Positions 42,279 through 52,960 of a stretch of 64,000 nt of DNA are shown here, one piece after another. This DNA is from Penium margaritaceum (lineage: Eukaryota; Streptophyta; Zygnematophyceae; Desmidiales; Peniaceae): positions 140,948-204,947 of the forward strand of contig SZWC01000536.1 in NCBI GenBank assembly GCA_023375785.1, given 5' to 3'. Numbering within the stretch: position 1 is the stretch's first letter; every line of letters starts with the position of its first letter. A model generated the notes under the pieces. The model did no database searches, was not told where the DNA came from, and saw only the letters and a program-made list of their open reading frames with translations. The position numbers and the translations under genes are program-made.

Positions 42279-43080
42279 CCGACGACCGTGCAAGAGGCGC
42301 TTGCGCGGCCCGAGGGAAAGCAGTGGGACGCTGCCATCAAGTCTGAGTTGGCGTCCATTGCTGAAAACGACACGTGGCAGCTGGTTGACAGTCCAAAAGA
42401 CGCCAAGGTCATCGGCTCCAAGTGGGTCTTCAAGACCAAGTTCACGAAGGAAAGAGTGGTTGACAAGTACAAGGCACGGCTCGTGACGAAGGGGTTCGCA
42501 CAGCGTAAGGGCGAGCACTACGATAAGACGTTCGCCCCCGTCGCCAAATTCACAAGCATCCGGGCAATCCTTGCGGTGGCAGCCGCGAAGGACATGGAGA
42601 TCCACCAAATGGACGTAAAGACAGCCTTCCTCAACGGCATCATCGACAAGGAAATCTACATGGAGGTGCCGGAGGGGGTGGAGGCGCCGGAGGGCAAGGT
42701 GTGCAAGCTGCGGAAGTCCTTGTACGGGCTAAAACAATCGCCTCGATGCTAGTACCAACAGATGGAGAGCTTCATGACACAACTCGGCTTCAAGCGCTAT
42801 GAGGCGGATCACGGTGTGTACGTGCGGCGCAGCAAGAAGCTCCATCAGATTGTCGCACTGTACGTTGACGATCTGATCTTGTGCTCCTCAGACCTGCCAA
42901 GCCTACAGCAGCTGAAAGAGCAGCTGAGCAGCAGGTTCCAGATGTCGGACATGGGGGAGTTGGAGTTCTACCTCGGGGTGAGCATTACGCGGAACCAGAG
43001 GGCGCACAACTGGGGCAGGCAAAATACGTGGCCGAGGTGCTGAGGCGGTACGGCATGGAGGACTGCAAACCAGTGTGCAG
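42279..43080 (+). pseudogene. Copia F reverse transcriptase
   Basis: TTVQEALARPEGKQWDAAIK, GSKWVFKTKFTKERVVDKYK, IHQMDVKTAFLNG with the motif A Asp, VCKLRKSLYGLKQSPRC, then TAG (42750-42752) at the conserved Trp, then in frame LHQIVALYVDDLILCSSD with YVDD at 42861-42872 and FYLGVSITRNQ. A frameshift near 43010 leads into LGQAKYVAEVLRRYGMEDCK. Catalytic Asp are all present; two lesions prevent expression as one protein. Confidence 0.94.
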
Positions 43081-44341
43081 TCCTGTCTCCACGACCTATG
43101 AACTGAGTGCGGCAATGGCGCCGCAAACAAAAGAAGAGCGGGAGGATATGGCAGGAGTGCCGTACCAATCGGCGGTGGGCAACCTCATGTACGCCATGGT
43201 GGCGACTCGACCGGACTTGGCCTACGCGGTGGGCCAAGTGAGCAGGTACGTGGCCGACCCAGGGCCACTACACTGGCAGGCGGTCAAGCGCATCCTCCGC
43301 TACCTGCAGGCGACGCGGCACGCGCGCCTGAGGTTCGAGGGCAAAGGGCGGGCGGACCGTTTGCGTCTAGTCTGCTACACTGATGCAGACTACGCTGGCA
43401 ATCTAGACAAGCGGAAGTCCACATCCGGCTACGTGTTCTTCCTCGCTGGTGCAGCGGTCTCGTGGTGCAGCAGGAAGCAGGACTGCGTCGCCACCTCCAC
43501 AGTGGAAGCTGAGTACATCGCGCTGGCCGAGGCGGTCAAGGAGGCGGTGTGGCTCCGCAGGTTGCTGGGGGAGCTGGGCGTGCCGCAGCNGCAATGGCGC
43601 CGCAAACAAAAGAAGAGCGGGAGGATATGGCAGGGGTGCCTTACCAATCGGCGGTGGGCAGCCTCATGTACGCCATGGTGGCGACTCGACCGGACTTGGC
43701 CTACGCGGTGGGCCAAGTGAGCAGGTACGTGGCCGACCCAGGGCCACTACACTGGCAGGCGGTCAAGCGCATCCTCCGCTACCTGCAGGCGACGCGGCAC
43801 GCGCGCCTGAGGTTCGAGGGCAAAGGGCGGGCGGACCGTTTGCGTCTAGTCTGCTACACTGATGCAGACTACGCTGGCAATCTAGACAAGCGGAAGTCCA
43901 CATCCGGCTACGTGTTCTTCCTCGCTGGTGCAGCGGTCTCGTGGTGCAGTAGGAAGTAGGACTGCGTCGCCACCTCCACAGTGGAAGCTGAGTACATCGC
44001 GCTGGCCGAGGCGGTCAAGGAGGCAGTGTGGCTCCGCAGGTTGCTGGGGGAGCTGGGCGTGCCACAGCTGGAGCCTACAGTGGTGCACGAGGACAACACC
44101 GGCTCCATCTCGCTGACCAACAACCCGACGCATCATAGGAGGACAAAGCACATTGACGTGTGTTATCACTACGCACGGGACATGGTCGAGAAGGGGCAGG
44201 TGGTGCTGTAGCACTGCAGCACGCACATCATACTTGCGGATTGCTTGACCAAAGCGCAACCCGAAGACCGGCACGCGATGAGCGTGGCCGCACTTGGGAT
44301 GACCAGCCATGATGGGCTAGAGGGCGCAGCGGAAGATGAGT
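43081..44341 (+). pseudogene. Copia F RNase H
   Basis: YAMVATRPDLAYAVGQVSRYV, CYTDADYAGNLDKRKSTSGY, FFLAGAAVSWCSRKQDCVAT, STVEAEYIALAEAVKEAVWL, then EDNTGSISLTNNPTHHRRTK and ADCLTKAQPEDRH, ending GLEGAAEDE with a stop at 44339-44341. Asp of DADY and Glu of EAEY are present. The 43112-43589 stretch recurs at 43591-44068 around an N. The second copy has TAG for Gln at 43957-43959 that the first lacks. Another TAG for Gln lies at 44209-44211. Confidence 0.93.
43112..44068. other. Assembly duplication around N 43590, with differences
   Basis: 43112-43589 and 43591-44068 are the same 478-bp RNase H segment. They differ at several bases, including CAG versus TAG. Repetition exactly up to and from the N points to unmerged contig ends, perhaps from two alleles or two element copies. 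Confidence 0.9.
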
Positions 44342-44375
44342 GAGAGCAAGCAGGAGCAGCGGGCATGGAAGGTGC

Positions 44376-44386
44376 AAGGGGGAGAA
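44376..44386 (+). promoter_or_regulatory. Copia F polypurine tract
   Basis: AAGGGGGAGAA directly precedes the 3' LTR. C, D and H have nearly the same tract at their own LTR borders. Confidence 0.88.
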
Positions 44387-45362
44387 TGTTGAAAAATTGC
44401 CCCTCCACATGCCCAAGTGCGGCGCCGGGAGGCGCTGACGAGCCGCCAGAAAATAGAAACTCCACTCCGGCGGATCTGGCGACTCGACATTTGCTCGGAT
44501 CCTAAAATGGAGGATTTCCCCTAAAATTTGACGAGTCGATGAATCCGGTGAAAGTTGTTTTGCCGGAATCGGACAAGTATCGAGGGAGATATGACCTTTC
44601 GAAGTTGGGGTGTGCGCAGCGACTCTGGGAGCCGGCTGCGACTCGAAATCCGGTCGATAATCGACCGGACCGAGTAACAAAAATACCATGTGGAGAAAAT
44701 GTTCCGATAGGCCTGCCGCGGCGTCCGGTGGATGATCCACCTGATCCGGCGGATCATCCACCGGATCTAGTAGTGCAGGTTGTTACTGAGGGACTTCGCC
44801 AAAATCCTGGCTCGACGTCCGAAACTCAGTAGTACGTTTTGTTACTCGGGGACTTGGTCAAAATTCTGACTGCAGGTCCGCGGACAGGTTTCGAACCTCG
44901 TCACACCCCATCACCAAACACGACCAAAAAGTGGGTAGGGTGCGTGGAAACAGTGCAGGATACCCATACACCATGTGCAATGGGACATGCGCCTTGGGAA
45001 AGGCGCTTTGCACGTGAATGGAGGCGCCACGGCGAGTGGCGGCGTCAAGCTTCTGTGGTGGGTGAGACCTGCGCTTCGGCAAGCATAACTTGAGCTACGC
45101 TTGGCCGAATTGCACGCAGTTTGGTGCGTTGGAAAGCTCATGACTAGCCCTATAAATGTTGTGATCATGTCCATGTTCAAAAACTAACGCAAAACGACGT
45201 TATTGCCTTCGTAAACTGACTGTCTCTAAACTCCTGCTCACATAGCGTGAGGCGACCAGAAAGCTCACGCTCAGTCTCAGATTCGCCCAAAACAGTAGAC
45301 GTGAACCACTAGAGACAATCAGACAAATGTCGGGACCGCACCATGCGGATTTCCTCCTGACA
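44387..45362 (+). repeat. Copia F 3' LTR
   Basis: TGTTGAAAAATTGCC to CTCCTGACA, 976 bp, followed by AGACC. TATA-like TATAAATG at 45151-45158. Only scattered differences from the 5' LTR. Confidence 0.95.
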
Positions 45363-45367
45363 AGACC
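45363..45367. repeat. Copia F target site duplication, right copy (AGACC)
   Basis: Identical to 37634-37638 directly before the 5' LTR. Confidence 0.93.
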
Positions 45368-46320
45368 GCCATGGAATTTTGGACCTAGCGTGAACTAGGC
45401 TCCACCACTTTGAGCACTGTTTGTTGCCATGGCTTTGTGGCAAGATCCTCACTCACGTTATGTGGAAGGAAATAGGACAGAGTTGTGAATTATTCACCTT
45501 TGTGATAATAATAACAGCATTTTCTGTTAGTGCTTGGATAAGGACATGATCTGACTAGTTAAAGTGCTACTTTCAAGCTTTCCAACATACCAAACCATGT
45601 TTGATGACTTTCTTCATACCTACCGCTGTGTTCCTTGAGGCACGGCACACCAATCCAGCCGCTCAGCTAGCGGCGCGTGTAGTACCCATCTTCCCAGGCA
45701 CCCTTGCACAACAAGGACCCATCAAAACGCCTTTTTGAAGGTGCATACATCCCTCCACATAGTGGCAGTGTCCTCTCTACTTTGTGGCTGCGTTTTGATA
45801 GCTTAGTTAACTTTTTTTTTGTTGTTGTTGTTGTGTTTTTTATTAATGTTTCTTTTTTGGGAATCGACGGGGTTTGAAACCTGTACACAGAAATACAAAC
45901 TGTACTACTCATCCACGGGCTCCGAGCCACGAAGTTGGGAAAACAAAAACCCACCAACAACATGTACTACTGGATCCAAAGGAAATGATCCACCAAATGA
46001 CTCCGTGGTCATCCGGTGAATGTTCTTCTAGGATGCACCTTATAACTCACGTCCGGTGGATTTGCCCCTGGATGCCAAACTTGGCTTAGCTTTCAAGCCA
46101 CATCGCATACTCAAACTTTAAGAGCCCGCAATTTTCTTGTTACTAAACAGATTTTGGCAATTCACGTTTCACCCAAAGCAACAACTCGTCAAATTTCAAG
46201 AGGTTCAATCTGGATTTGGGACACTCTCTATGTAGTTAGAGTAAATGCAAGGATTTCTCTCCATCCAGTGGCTTGTCAACACCTCCCCACGCAGCACCCG
46301 GGTATGTGGAGGGGCAATAC
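45368..46320 (-). repeat. Isolated Copia LTR relic
   Basis: Aligns with the LTRs of C, D and H in their minus orientation: CAGCCGCTCAGCTAGCGGC near 45656, ACAAGGACCCATCAAAACGC near 45711, ATCGACGGGGTTTGAAACC near 45863, the palindromic CATCCGGTGAATG region near 46010, and GTGGAGGGGCAATAC at the end. It is closest to the C LTR. No internal region remains on either side. Copia F inserted at or near its left end. Confidence 0.75.
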
Positions 46321-46920
46321 AGAAAGAGTCAATACGGTATTATGACCCAGGGCAATTTGGGTGGCCGTCACCACCGCTAGTGGTGCTGCAAGAGGCAGAT
46401 TGACGTAGTTCACAGAAACGGTCATATCGCAGCCGTTTGTCCACAAAATGATGTGATTCTTGATGCACTTCATAATATTGAGAAAATCATGCTCATCTGC
46501 ACCTTGTACTGAGCCGTATGCGGTCCAAAGACCTCGGTTTGCCTAGGATGTGTCATCATGTGCATGTAGTCTTGTATGTTGATACTTGAAGTACAAGTAG
46601 AGTTTGCTCCCACTTTCCCAAACATGTATGCGTGCTCCCCCAAAACAGTCCTATGCTTCCGCATATGCTGGAAGGTATACACTGGCCTTCCTTTGGTTGC
46701 AGTTGCCTCAGGTTGGTGCTTTCACCCTCCAGTTCAGGCTAGCACACCGTGTCCAGTTTACACTAGGAATGAGCAACACCCCTGGCTGAGAAGCACAATC
46801 TTCTACATCGTAATCTCTCCTAGTTCGTACAGAACAGCACACATCTTGTCTCTTTGCAAAAACTGTACCAAGGCCAACAAGTACTGTGGTGCCAAGGCGG
46901 TAACACAAGAACCCGTTTAA
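46276..46920 (-). pseudogene. Unrecognised coding-like relic
   Basis: Three minus-strand fragments in different frames read like parts of one protein: RRDYDVEDCASQPGVLLIPS with RCASLNWRVKAPT (46708-46908), HAYMFGKVGANSTCTSSINI with THPRQTEVFGPHTAQYKVQM (46470-46682), and CIKNHIILWTNGCDMTVSVN then YVNLPLAAPLAVVTATQI (46276-46473). Composition is protein-like, not low complexity, and resembles none of the retrotransposon domains here. I do not recognise the family. It may be a fragment of a host gene or of another mobile element, broken by frameshifts. Confidence 0.4.
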
Positions 46921-46959
46921 GAAGACGTTGCACTGAACGCAAGGAAAAATTCATCTGGC

Positions 46960-47900
46960 TTGTTCTCAATGTCCACGTGGTCAGAGGTACAAGGTGAAGT
47001 AGAAGCAGCCATAGCCTTGCAGAAGCTACTCGTCAACATGCAGGCCAAGAAGGACCTGTTGGAGCCTCAAAACACATGTCCCTATGAGGATCTTGTGAAG
47101 CATCCAATGGAAAAAACAGTGAAATTCACCGCACCTGGAGTCATAAGGGACATCCAGACCACATCCAAGGCGGAGTTGTTCAACCCATCAAAAAAGGATG
47201 GACCAGCTCCGCATGCTAGGATACTCAGACTGGAGGTATGTTTTACCACCATTGACATGGATCTTTCAAAGTACAAGGTGTCCTGGGATTATGGTGTCAC
47301 CCAGTTGATAGGGGCATTGTTGGATTGGTGGGCCAATGTGATGTGGTTCAATCTACATGAAAATCAAGCAGCAAAGGTCGCAGGCATTACGGCCACAACC
47401 GGCATCTCAACATTGGCTTGAACCTACAGCAAAGGTGATCCTACCGTGAGGTGGCCAACCTCGTGCAACAATTTCAAAGAGTTGTTCCCCAAGCACTTCA
47501 CTGTGGGTGGCGTGAAGAGCAACGCACATGCCAAGCTATGCCGGATTTTCCAAGTGAGCGGCGTCACCGAGTAAACCCACAGCTCCGTGAAAATGTGGAA
47601 AGATTAACTTTGATTTGCATGAGATTTGCTTCCACCACAATAATGGCTAAAATGGAAGATGCCCGTGCTGTGACGGTGATGTACAATATTAACAAGGACC
47701 TATCAGGTTTGATCACAGAAGCAAAGAGGTCTGGTGCATGTGTGAGAAAGGCTCACACCAACATCAACAACTGTTTTGGTGGAAAGAAAGAGGGGCAAAC
47801 ATGACAATACGTCCATGGATATCGGAGTATTCAAACAAGATGAACACTTAAGTGTGGCAAGCCTGGCCACATTGTACATGATTTCTTGAGCTTGAAGAAG
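46960..47900 (+). pseudogene. Gypsy G2 gag
   Basis: Open 46960-47421 (153 codons) with AELFNPSKKDGPAPHARILR, LEVCFTTIDMDLSKYKVSWD and LIGALLDWWANVMW, a retrotransposon gag domain. After a stop the frame gives FKELFPKHFTVGG. Near 47851-47892 is KCGKPGHIVHDF, a zinc knuckle with one Cys kept and the last replaced by Phe. Short lysine/glutamate-rich tail. Confidence 0.72.
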
Positions 47901-48700
47901 GGTGACCACAAGGGTAAGCGAGAAGGGAAGGGGAAGCAAGCCACAAAGGAAGTAGAGAAGGTAAACAAGGAGCCGGAAAACGAGGAGATCCAGAAGTAGG
48001 TGGTGTTAATCCTGGATTCTCTCCACCCAAACCACCACTTGACTGCCTACCCAAATGCCTTGCAACATTCGAGGGAGTTTTGAGATCAATGCATGAGGGC
48101 TGGGGTGTAAGAAGGAAAAGCTCACACTTCTGTTGGAGGCATGAGTGAAATGTATCAATGGGGAAGGTGGAGAGTCTGATTGATTGTGGCGTGAGGCACA
48201 GTATTCTAAGCATGGAATGTTCTGGGAAGCATAATTTTCTGCTCACAAGAAAAAAGCAGACCACTAACTAACTAGATGGCACAATTGAAGTTGGACATCT
48301 GGCCTTTTCCCTCTCAATTCCCGTGAGGAAGCTTCATATGAAAACCGTATACCGGATGTACCCGATGAAGGATTATGTGGTCCAAGGAAGAGTCTGTGGA
48401 GGAGGAGACTAGCGTGGAGGAAGCATCACAATAATTGACACCTCAAAAGGAGGAATCGGCACTCTTGATACTGAACTTGGTGCACCTCAAGAATGCAATT
48501 TGACAAACAAGCAGAATGTTTGGTGTTCGTACAAGATATGGAAGACAACTTTGATATTCTAGAGAACGCGATGCCTCACATGGCAAGTGTGGGGTGGAAT
48601 CGTGAATATCCGGATACTGAAAATGTGCCTAACATGCCACATGGGTGTGACTCGTGAGTATTTGGAGGCTCAAGGCAAGTTAGTTTTAGTGCCTAAGGGG
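47901..48700 (+). other. Gypsy G2 presumed protease region, unreadable
   Basis: By position this should encode the protease. LILDSLHPNHHLTAYPN at about 48005-48060 may be the remains of the active site, but DSG is not clear, and stops occur in all frames. Confidence 0.4.
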
Positions 48701-48702
48701 AT

Positions 48703-49158
48703 TTGAAGGCTGTACATGGAGTTCAAGGACGTGTTTCTTGCGGTCCTCCCAGCAAGACTGCCACAAAGCGAGACATGGACCATCGCATTGACCTCAAAAA
48801 AAGAGGGTTCCCACCTATTTCTTCAACAAACCGCATGATCAACCTGCAGTTGCAAGAACTCAAGAAGAAACTGATAAAGATGATGGAGCAGGGTTTCATC
48901 GTTCCCTCCTCATCTCCCTATGTTGCAGCTCTCCCATTTGTGCAAAAGAAGATGGGAGGATGCAATTTTTTGCTTTTTTTATAGCTCCATGTGTCTCTCT
49001 TCTAAAAATAGATCATCCTCTGATCCGGCTACCACCAGATCCACATCGTTGTAGATGATGTGTAGACGATGGCTTTCCACGCCTGTTATGGCTACGACGA
49101 GATTTTGTACTGCCCTTTGGGTTGACCCATACGATGGCCACATTCATGGCAATGATGA
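48703..49158 (+). pseudogene. Gypsy G2 RT, internally deleted
   Basis: 48703-48984 encodes KRDMDHRIDLKKRGFPPISS, MINLQLQELKKKLIKMMEQG and FIVPSSSPYVAALPFVQKK, the standard gypsy RT start. About 35 bp later it resumes with SGYHQIHIV, and after a stop or frame change with CYGYDEILYCPLG and ATFMAMMN. The intervening ALNxxTxxNRxPLP segment is deleted. It is cut before the YxDD box by the Copia H LTR. Confidence 0.85.
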
Positions 49159-49159
49159 A

Positions 49160-50118
49160 TTTCAGAAACTTGTCCCCGGGTGGTGGCAGTTCCAACGTGC
49201 CCCGGCAGGTCTGCACATGGTGTTCACGGCTGCTTTGTGTAAGTTCTGAGTCAAAACGTGAGCTTTTTGGCTGCCTCACGCTATGTTTGTGGGAGTGGGA
49301 AGGAGTTCAGAGAAGGGAGTAGCATAGTTTTACATTTTTTAACATGGATATGATCTCAACATTTGTAGGGCTAGTCATGATCTCTCCAATGCATCAGACC
49401 GTGATTGATTTGGATCACTGTAGCTCCCGCTATGTCAGCCGAGGCGCGGCATCCCAATCCAGCTGCTCAGTTTGTGGCACGCACCATGTCGGCCGCCCAG
49501 GCGCCCTCACACATCAAGGACCCACCAAAACGCTATTCTGGAGACGCAGATTTCCCTACACATAGTGGCAGTACCCCTCGCCCCCCCTGGGATCTGTTTC
49601 AATTAGTTCATCATCGATTTTGGTGATGGGGATTGATGGGGTTCAAAACCTGTTCGCGGATCTACAATCGGAATTTTGACCAAGTCCCTGAGTAACAAAA
49701 CGTACTCCTGAGTTTCGGACTGAGCCAGAATTTTGGCCGTCCCTGAGTGACAAACTGCACTACTGACATTCGGTGAATCATTTACCGAACGCCTTGGCAG
49801 CCTTCCGGAACAAAATCCCCAAATGGTTATTTGTTACTTGTTCCGGTCGATTGTTCACCGGCAGTCGAACCGCGGCCGGCTCCCAGAGCCGCCATACACA
49901 CCCCAAATTTGGAAGCCCATATCTCTCACGTTACTTGTCCGATTCCAGTGAAACAACTTCCACCGGATTCAGCTCCTTTTCAAGGGGCAATCATTTATTG
50001 TAGGATCTGAGAAATCCTTGAGCCATTAGATCCAACTGGAAGGATTCTCCTCTCTCTGGCGTCTTGCCGGTGCCTCCTCAAGCCGCACTTGGGCATACAG
50101 AGGGGCAAATCTTCAACA
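49160..50118 (-). repeat. Copia H 3' LTR
   Basis: Runs from TTTCAGAAACTTGTCC to ATCTTCAACA and aligns with 53873-54835 and the D LTRs. It contains ATATCTCTCACGTTACTTG near 49920 and a palindromic GGTGAATCATTTACC near 49770. Complement of the polypurine tract follows (TTCTCCCCCTTGCACC). Confidence 0.88.
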
Positions 50119-50715
50119 TTCTCCCCCTTGCACCTGCCATTCCTGCTGCTATTGCTTGCTCTCACTCATCTTCCGCTGCATCCTCTAGCCAATCATAGCT
50201 TTTCATCCCAAGCCTGGCCACGCTCATTGCGTGGCGATCCACGAGTTGCGCTTTGGTCAAGCAATCTGCAAGCATGTTGTACTTGCTGTAGTGCTGCAGC
50301 ACCACCTTCCCCTTTTCAATCATGTCACGTGAGTAGTGATAATGCACATCGATGTGCTTTTCCCTCCTGTGCTGGGTCGGGTTGTTGGTCTACGAGATGG
50401 AGCCAATGTGTTCCTCTTGCAACACCGTAGGCTCCTACTGCGGCACGCCCAGCTCCCCCCAGCAACCTGCAGAGTGAGACCGCCTCCTTGACCGCCTCGG
50501 CCAGCGTGATGTACTCTGCTTCCACTGTGGATATGGCAATGCAGTCTTGCTTCCTGCTGCACCATGAGACTGCTGCACCAACAAGGAAGAACACGTAGCC
50601 AGATGTGAGCTTCCGCTTTTCCACATTGCTAGCGTAGTCTGCATACGTATAGTAGACGAGACACAAGGGGTCTGCCCGCCCCTTACCTTCGAACCTCAAG
50701 TGCGCATGCCACGTT
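50119..50715 (-). pseudogene. Copia H RNase H
   Basis: LVYYTYADYASNVEKRKLTS, GYVFFLVGAAVSWCSRKQDC, STVEAEYITLAEAVKEAV. TAG at 50435-50437 replaces the Gln in GVPQ(Q)EP, the same codon as in D. After a frame change come HRRxKHIDV and ADCLTKAQLVDRHAM. Confidence 0.88.
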
Positions 50716-50717
50716 GC

Positions 50718-51720
50718 TTATAGGTAACGGAGGATGCGTTTGACCACCTGCCGGTGTAGTGGCCCTAGATCGGCCACGTACTTGCTGACTTGGCCCACCG
50801 CGTAGGCCAGGTCCGGTCGAGTCACCACCATGTCGTAAAGGAGGCTGCGCACCGCCCATTGGTAGGGCACCTCTGCCATATCCTCCCGCACGTATTTTGT
50901 TTGCGGCACCATGGCCGCACTCAGTTCACAGGTCGTGGAGACGAGACTGTCAATTGGCTTGCAATCCTCCATGTCATACTGCTCCAGTACCTTGGCCACG
51001 TATCTGGCCTGTCCCAGCTCAAGCGTGTGTGTCCTCCGGTTCCGCGTGATGCTCACTCCAAGGTAGTACTCCAACTCCCCCATGTCCAAAATCTGGAATA
51101 TGTTGCTCAGGTGCTCTTCTAGTTGCTGTAGGCTTGGCAGATCCGTCAAGCGTGAAATCAGGTCATCCACGTAGAGTGTGACAATCTGGTGGAGCTGCTT
51201 GTCACGCTGCATGTACATGTTGTGATTCGACTCACAGCGCTTGAAATCAACTTGTCTTTTGAAGCTGCCCATGTGTTGGTACCAGCATCTGGGCGATTAT
51301 ATTAGCCCGTACAATGACTTCCGTAGCTTGCACACCTTGCCCTCCTGGGCCTCCACCCCCTCTAGCACCTCCATTTTGATCTTTTTGTCTATGATGCCAT
51401 TGAGGAAGGCCATCTTTACATCCATTTGGTGGAGCTCCATGTCCTTCGCGGCCGCCACCACAAGGATCCCCTCGTTGCTTGTGAACTGGGCAACAGGACC
51501 AAACGTCTCATTGTAGTGCTTGCCCTTACGCTCTGTGTATCCCTTCGCCACCAGCTGTGCCTTGTATTTGTCAACCACGCTTTCCTCTTTGAACTTTGTC
51601 TTAAAGACCCACTTTGAGCCGATGACCTTGGCATCTTTCGGCCCATGTGTTGTTTTCCGTGATAGACGCCAGGTTCAACTTGATGGCCACGTCCCATTGA
51701 TTCCCTTCAGGCCGTGCAAG
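50718..51720 (-). pseudogene. Copia H reverse transcriptase
   Basis: 51297-51578: VDKYKAQLVAKGYTERKGKH, LHQMDVKMAFLNGIIDKKIK, GKVCKLRKSLYGL. 50718-51272: LHQIVTLYVDDLISRLTDLP with YVDD intact, YYLGVSITRNRRTHTLELGQ, PDLAYAVGQVSKYV. The Trp at PRCWY is intact here, unlike in D, F and I. Interrupted by a stop after YGLI and frame changes near 51640. Confidence 0.92.
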
Positions 51721-52628
51721 CGCCTCTTGTATGGTAGTTGGCTCTGTTGATGCAGCCAATATACACCATGTCATGCCGATCCATCAACCAGTGCTTGCGT
51801 CGAAGCACTTCCAAGATTTTCATTGCTTCCCACTCCAACGCGACAGTTTTGGTGGCGCATTGTAAGTTTGCTGCGATCCCTCCAACTCTGTATGCTCCAG
51901 TGAATCATCGACAGGATGGCTCCTCGAGGATCTCTCTTGTTCCAACAAAACATCGCTCGGAAGGGCGGAGCATCCACTGGATTTTCCACCAACGTCCGAT
52001 GCGCACTCTGCCTGGAGTGCAGGCCTTGTCATCCTTAGTGCCTCATCCACTGGATCCTTCTGGTGGATCTCCTCATTTGCTTCATTATGATAGGAGTCCT
52101 CCAATTCTGCTGCCACCGCTAGTGTTCCGCCGCGCTCTGATGTTGCATCCTCGACTTCAAAATCTGCTGGTTCCTTCTTGTAGTCAATGAGCTAGAACCA
52201 CTCCCCTGTCTTTGGAGAGTCAACCATGCCCACATCGTTGCTGGTGATATAGCTTTTTTTCTTGTCAAATTAACGTATCTCCTCCTTGCACATGTCGTAG
52301 AGCCGGTATGCTTTACGCACACTCTTGTTGCCAAGGAAGAGATACGACTTTGCTCGTTGCTCCAGCTTGATATTGCGCCGCAACGCAGCGTGCACCATCG
52401 CTTGCGCTTTCCATCCGAACACTTTCACCTATGCCACCCTTGGCTTGCGCCCGCTTCGAACCTCCTGCAGCATCTTCCAGCCGCTCTTCCCCTTCAGCAC
52501 CGTTGTAGGAGTGAGGTTGATGGCATAGCTCGCCGTACGCACAGCTTCCACCCAGAAGCTTTGTGGCAACTCCGCATCCACCAACATGGTATGCACCATG
52601 TTAAGCAAAATCTAGCTCACCTGCTCTG
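51721..52628 (-). pseudogene. Copia H linker and C-terminal integrase
   Basis: The linker includes HNEANEEIHQKDPVDEALRM at 51820-52116. Integrase C-terminal pieces near 52320-52620 include AINLTPTTVLKGKSGWK, KAQAMVHAALRRNIKLEQRA and SYLFLGNKSVRKAYRLYDM. The core with the catalytic Asp is absent. Confidence 0.8.
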
Positions 52629-52960
52629 CCACCACCATCCTTCCGCATAACTGCCCCTCTTCTCTTGAAGATCACCTTGTACCCCTTGTGAGTCAATTGG
52701 CTGACACTTAGAATGTCGACCAAGCCGGGTACGTGATGCACATCGTTGATGACGCGCTGCACCCGCTTTCCAACAACCACTACCTTCACGTCCATGTCTC
52801 CATGGCCAACCACCAGCTCGACCTTGTCGTTCTCAACCATCATAGATTTGTAGGACTTGGTGTAGTTGATAAACCCGACCTTCTCCACCTGGGTATGCTC
52901 CTCCACTCTGGAGTCAAGGCATCGCCGATTGGCCTTCTTGAAGTAGTGGTTTTGACTACT
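52629..52960 (-). pseudogene. Copia H protease relic joined to integrase end
   Basis: Minus 52906 leftward: EEHTQVEKVGFINYTKSYKS, HVPGLVDILSVSQLTHKGYK, FKRRGAVMRKDGGG, then directly AGELDFA, homologous to AERANQML of the integrase. Compared with F, everything between these two blocks is missing. The protease motif reads LDSR instead of LDSG. Confidence 0.83.

Larger units (their letters stand above)
37639..45362 (+). mobile_element. Copia F: full-length, relatively young Ty1/copia element
   Basis: 5' LTR 37639-38869, PBS 38872-38885, gag, protease, integrase, RT, RNase H, polypurine tract 44376-44386, 3' LTR 44387-45362. AGACC at 37634-37638 and 45363-45367 is a perfect 5-bp target duplication. 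The LTRs are nearly identical by eye. The sequence contains three assembly duplications around Ns (38177-38689, 40471-41352, 43112-44068), so its real length is shorter than the span. Single stops and two frameshifts break pol, but most catalytic residues survive. Confidence 0.95.
46921..49158 (+). mobile_element. Gypsy G2 fragment (Ty3/gypsy gag to RT)
   Basis: Plus-strand order gag, zinc knuckle relic, presumed protease, RT fingers and palm. It has no LTRs. RT has an internal deletion, and the fragment ends at about 49158 where Copia H's LTR begins; the rest of pol is not seen on the other side of H. Distinct from G1 in sequence. Confidence 0.78.
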
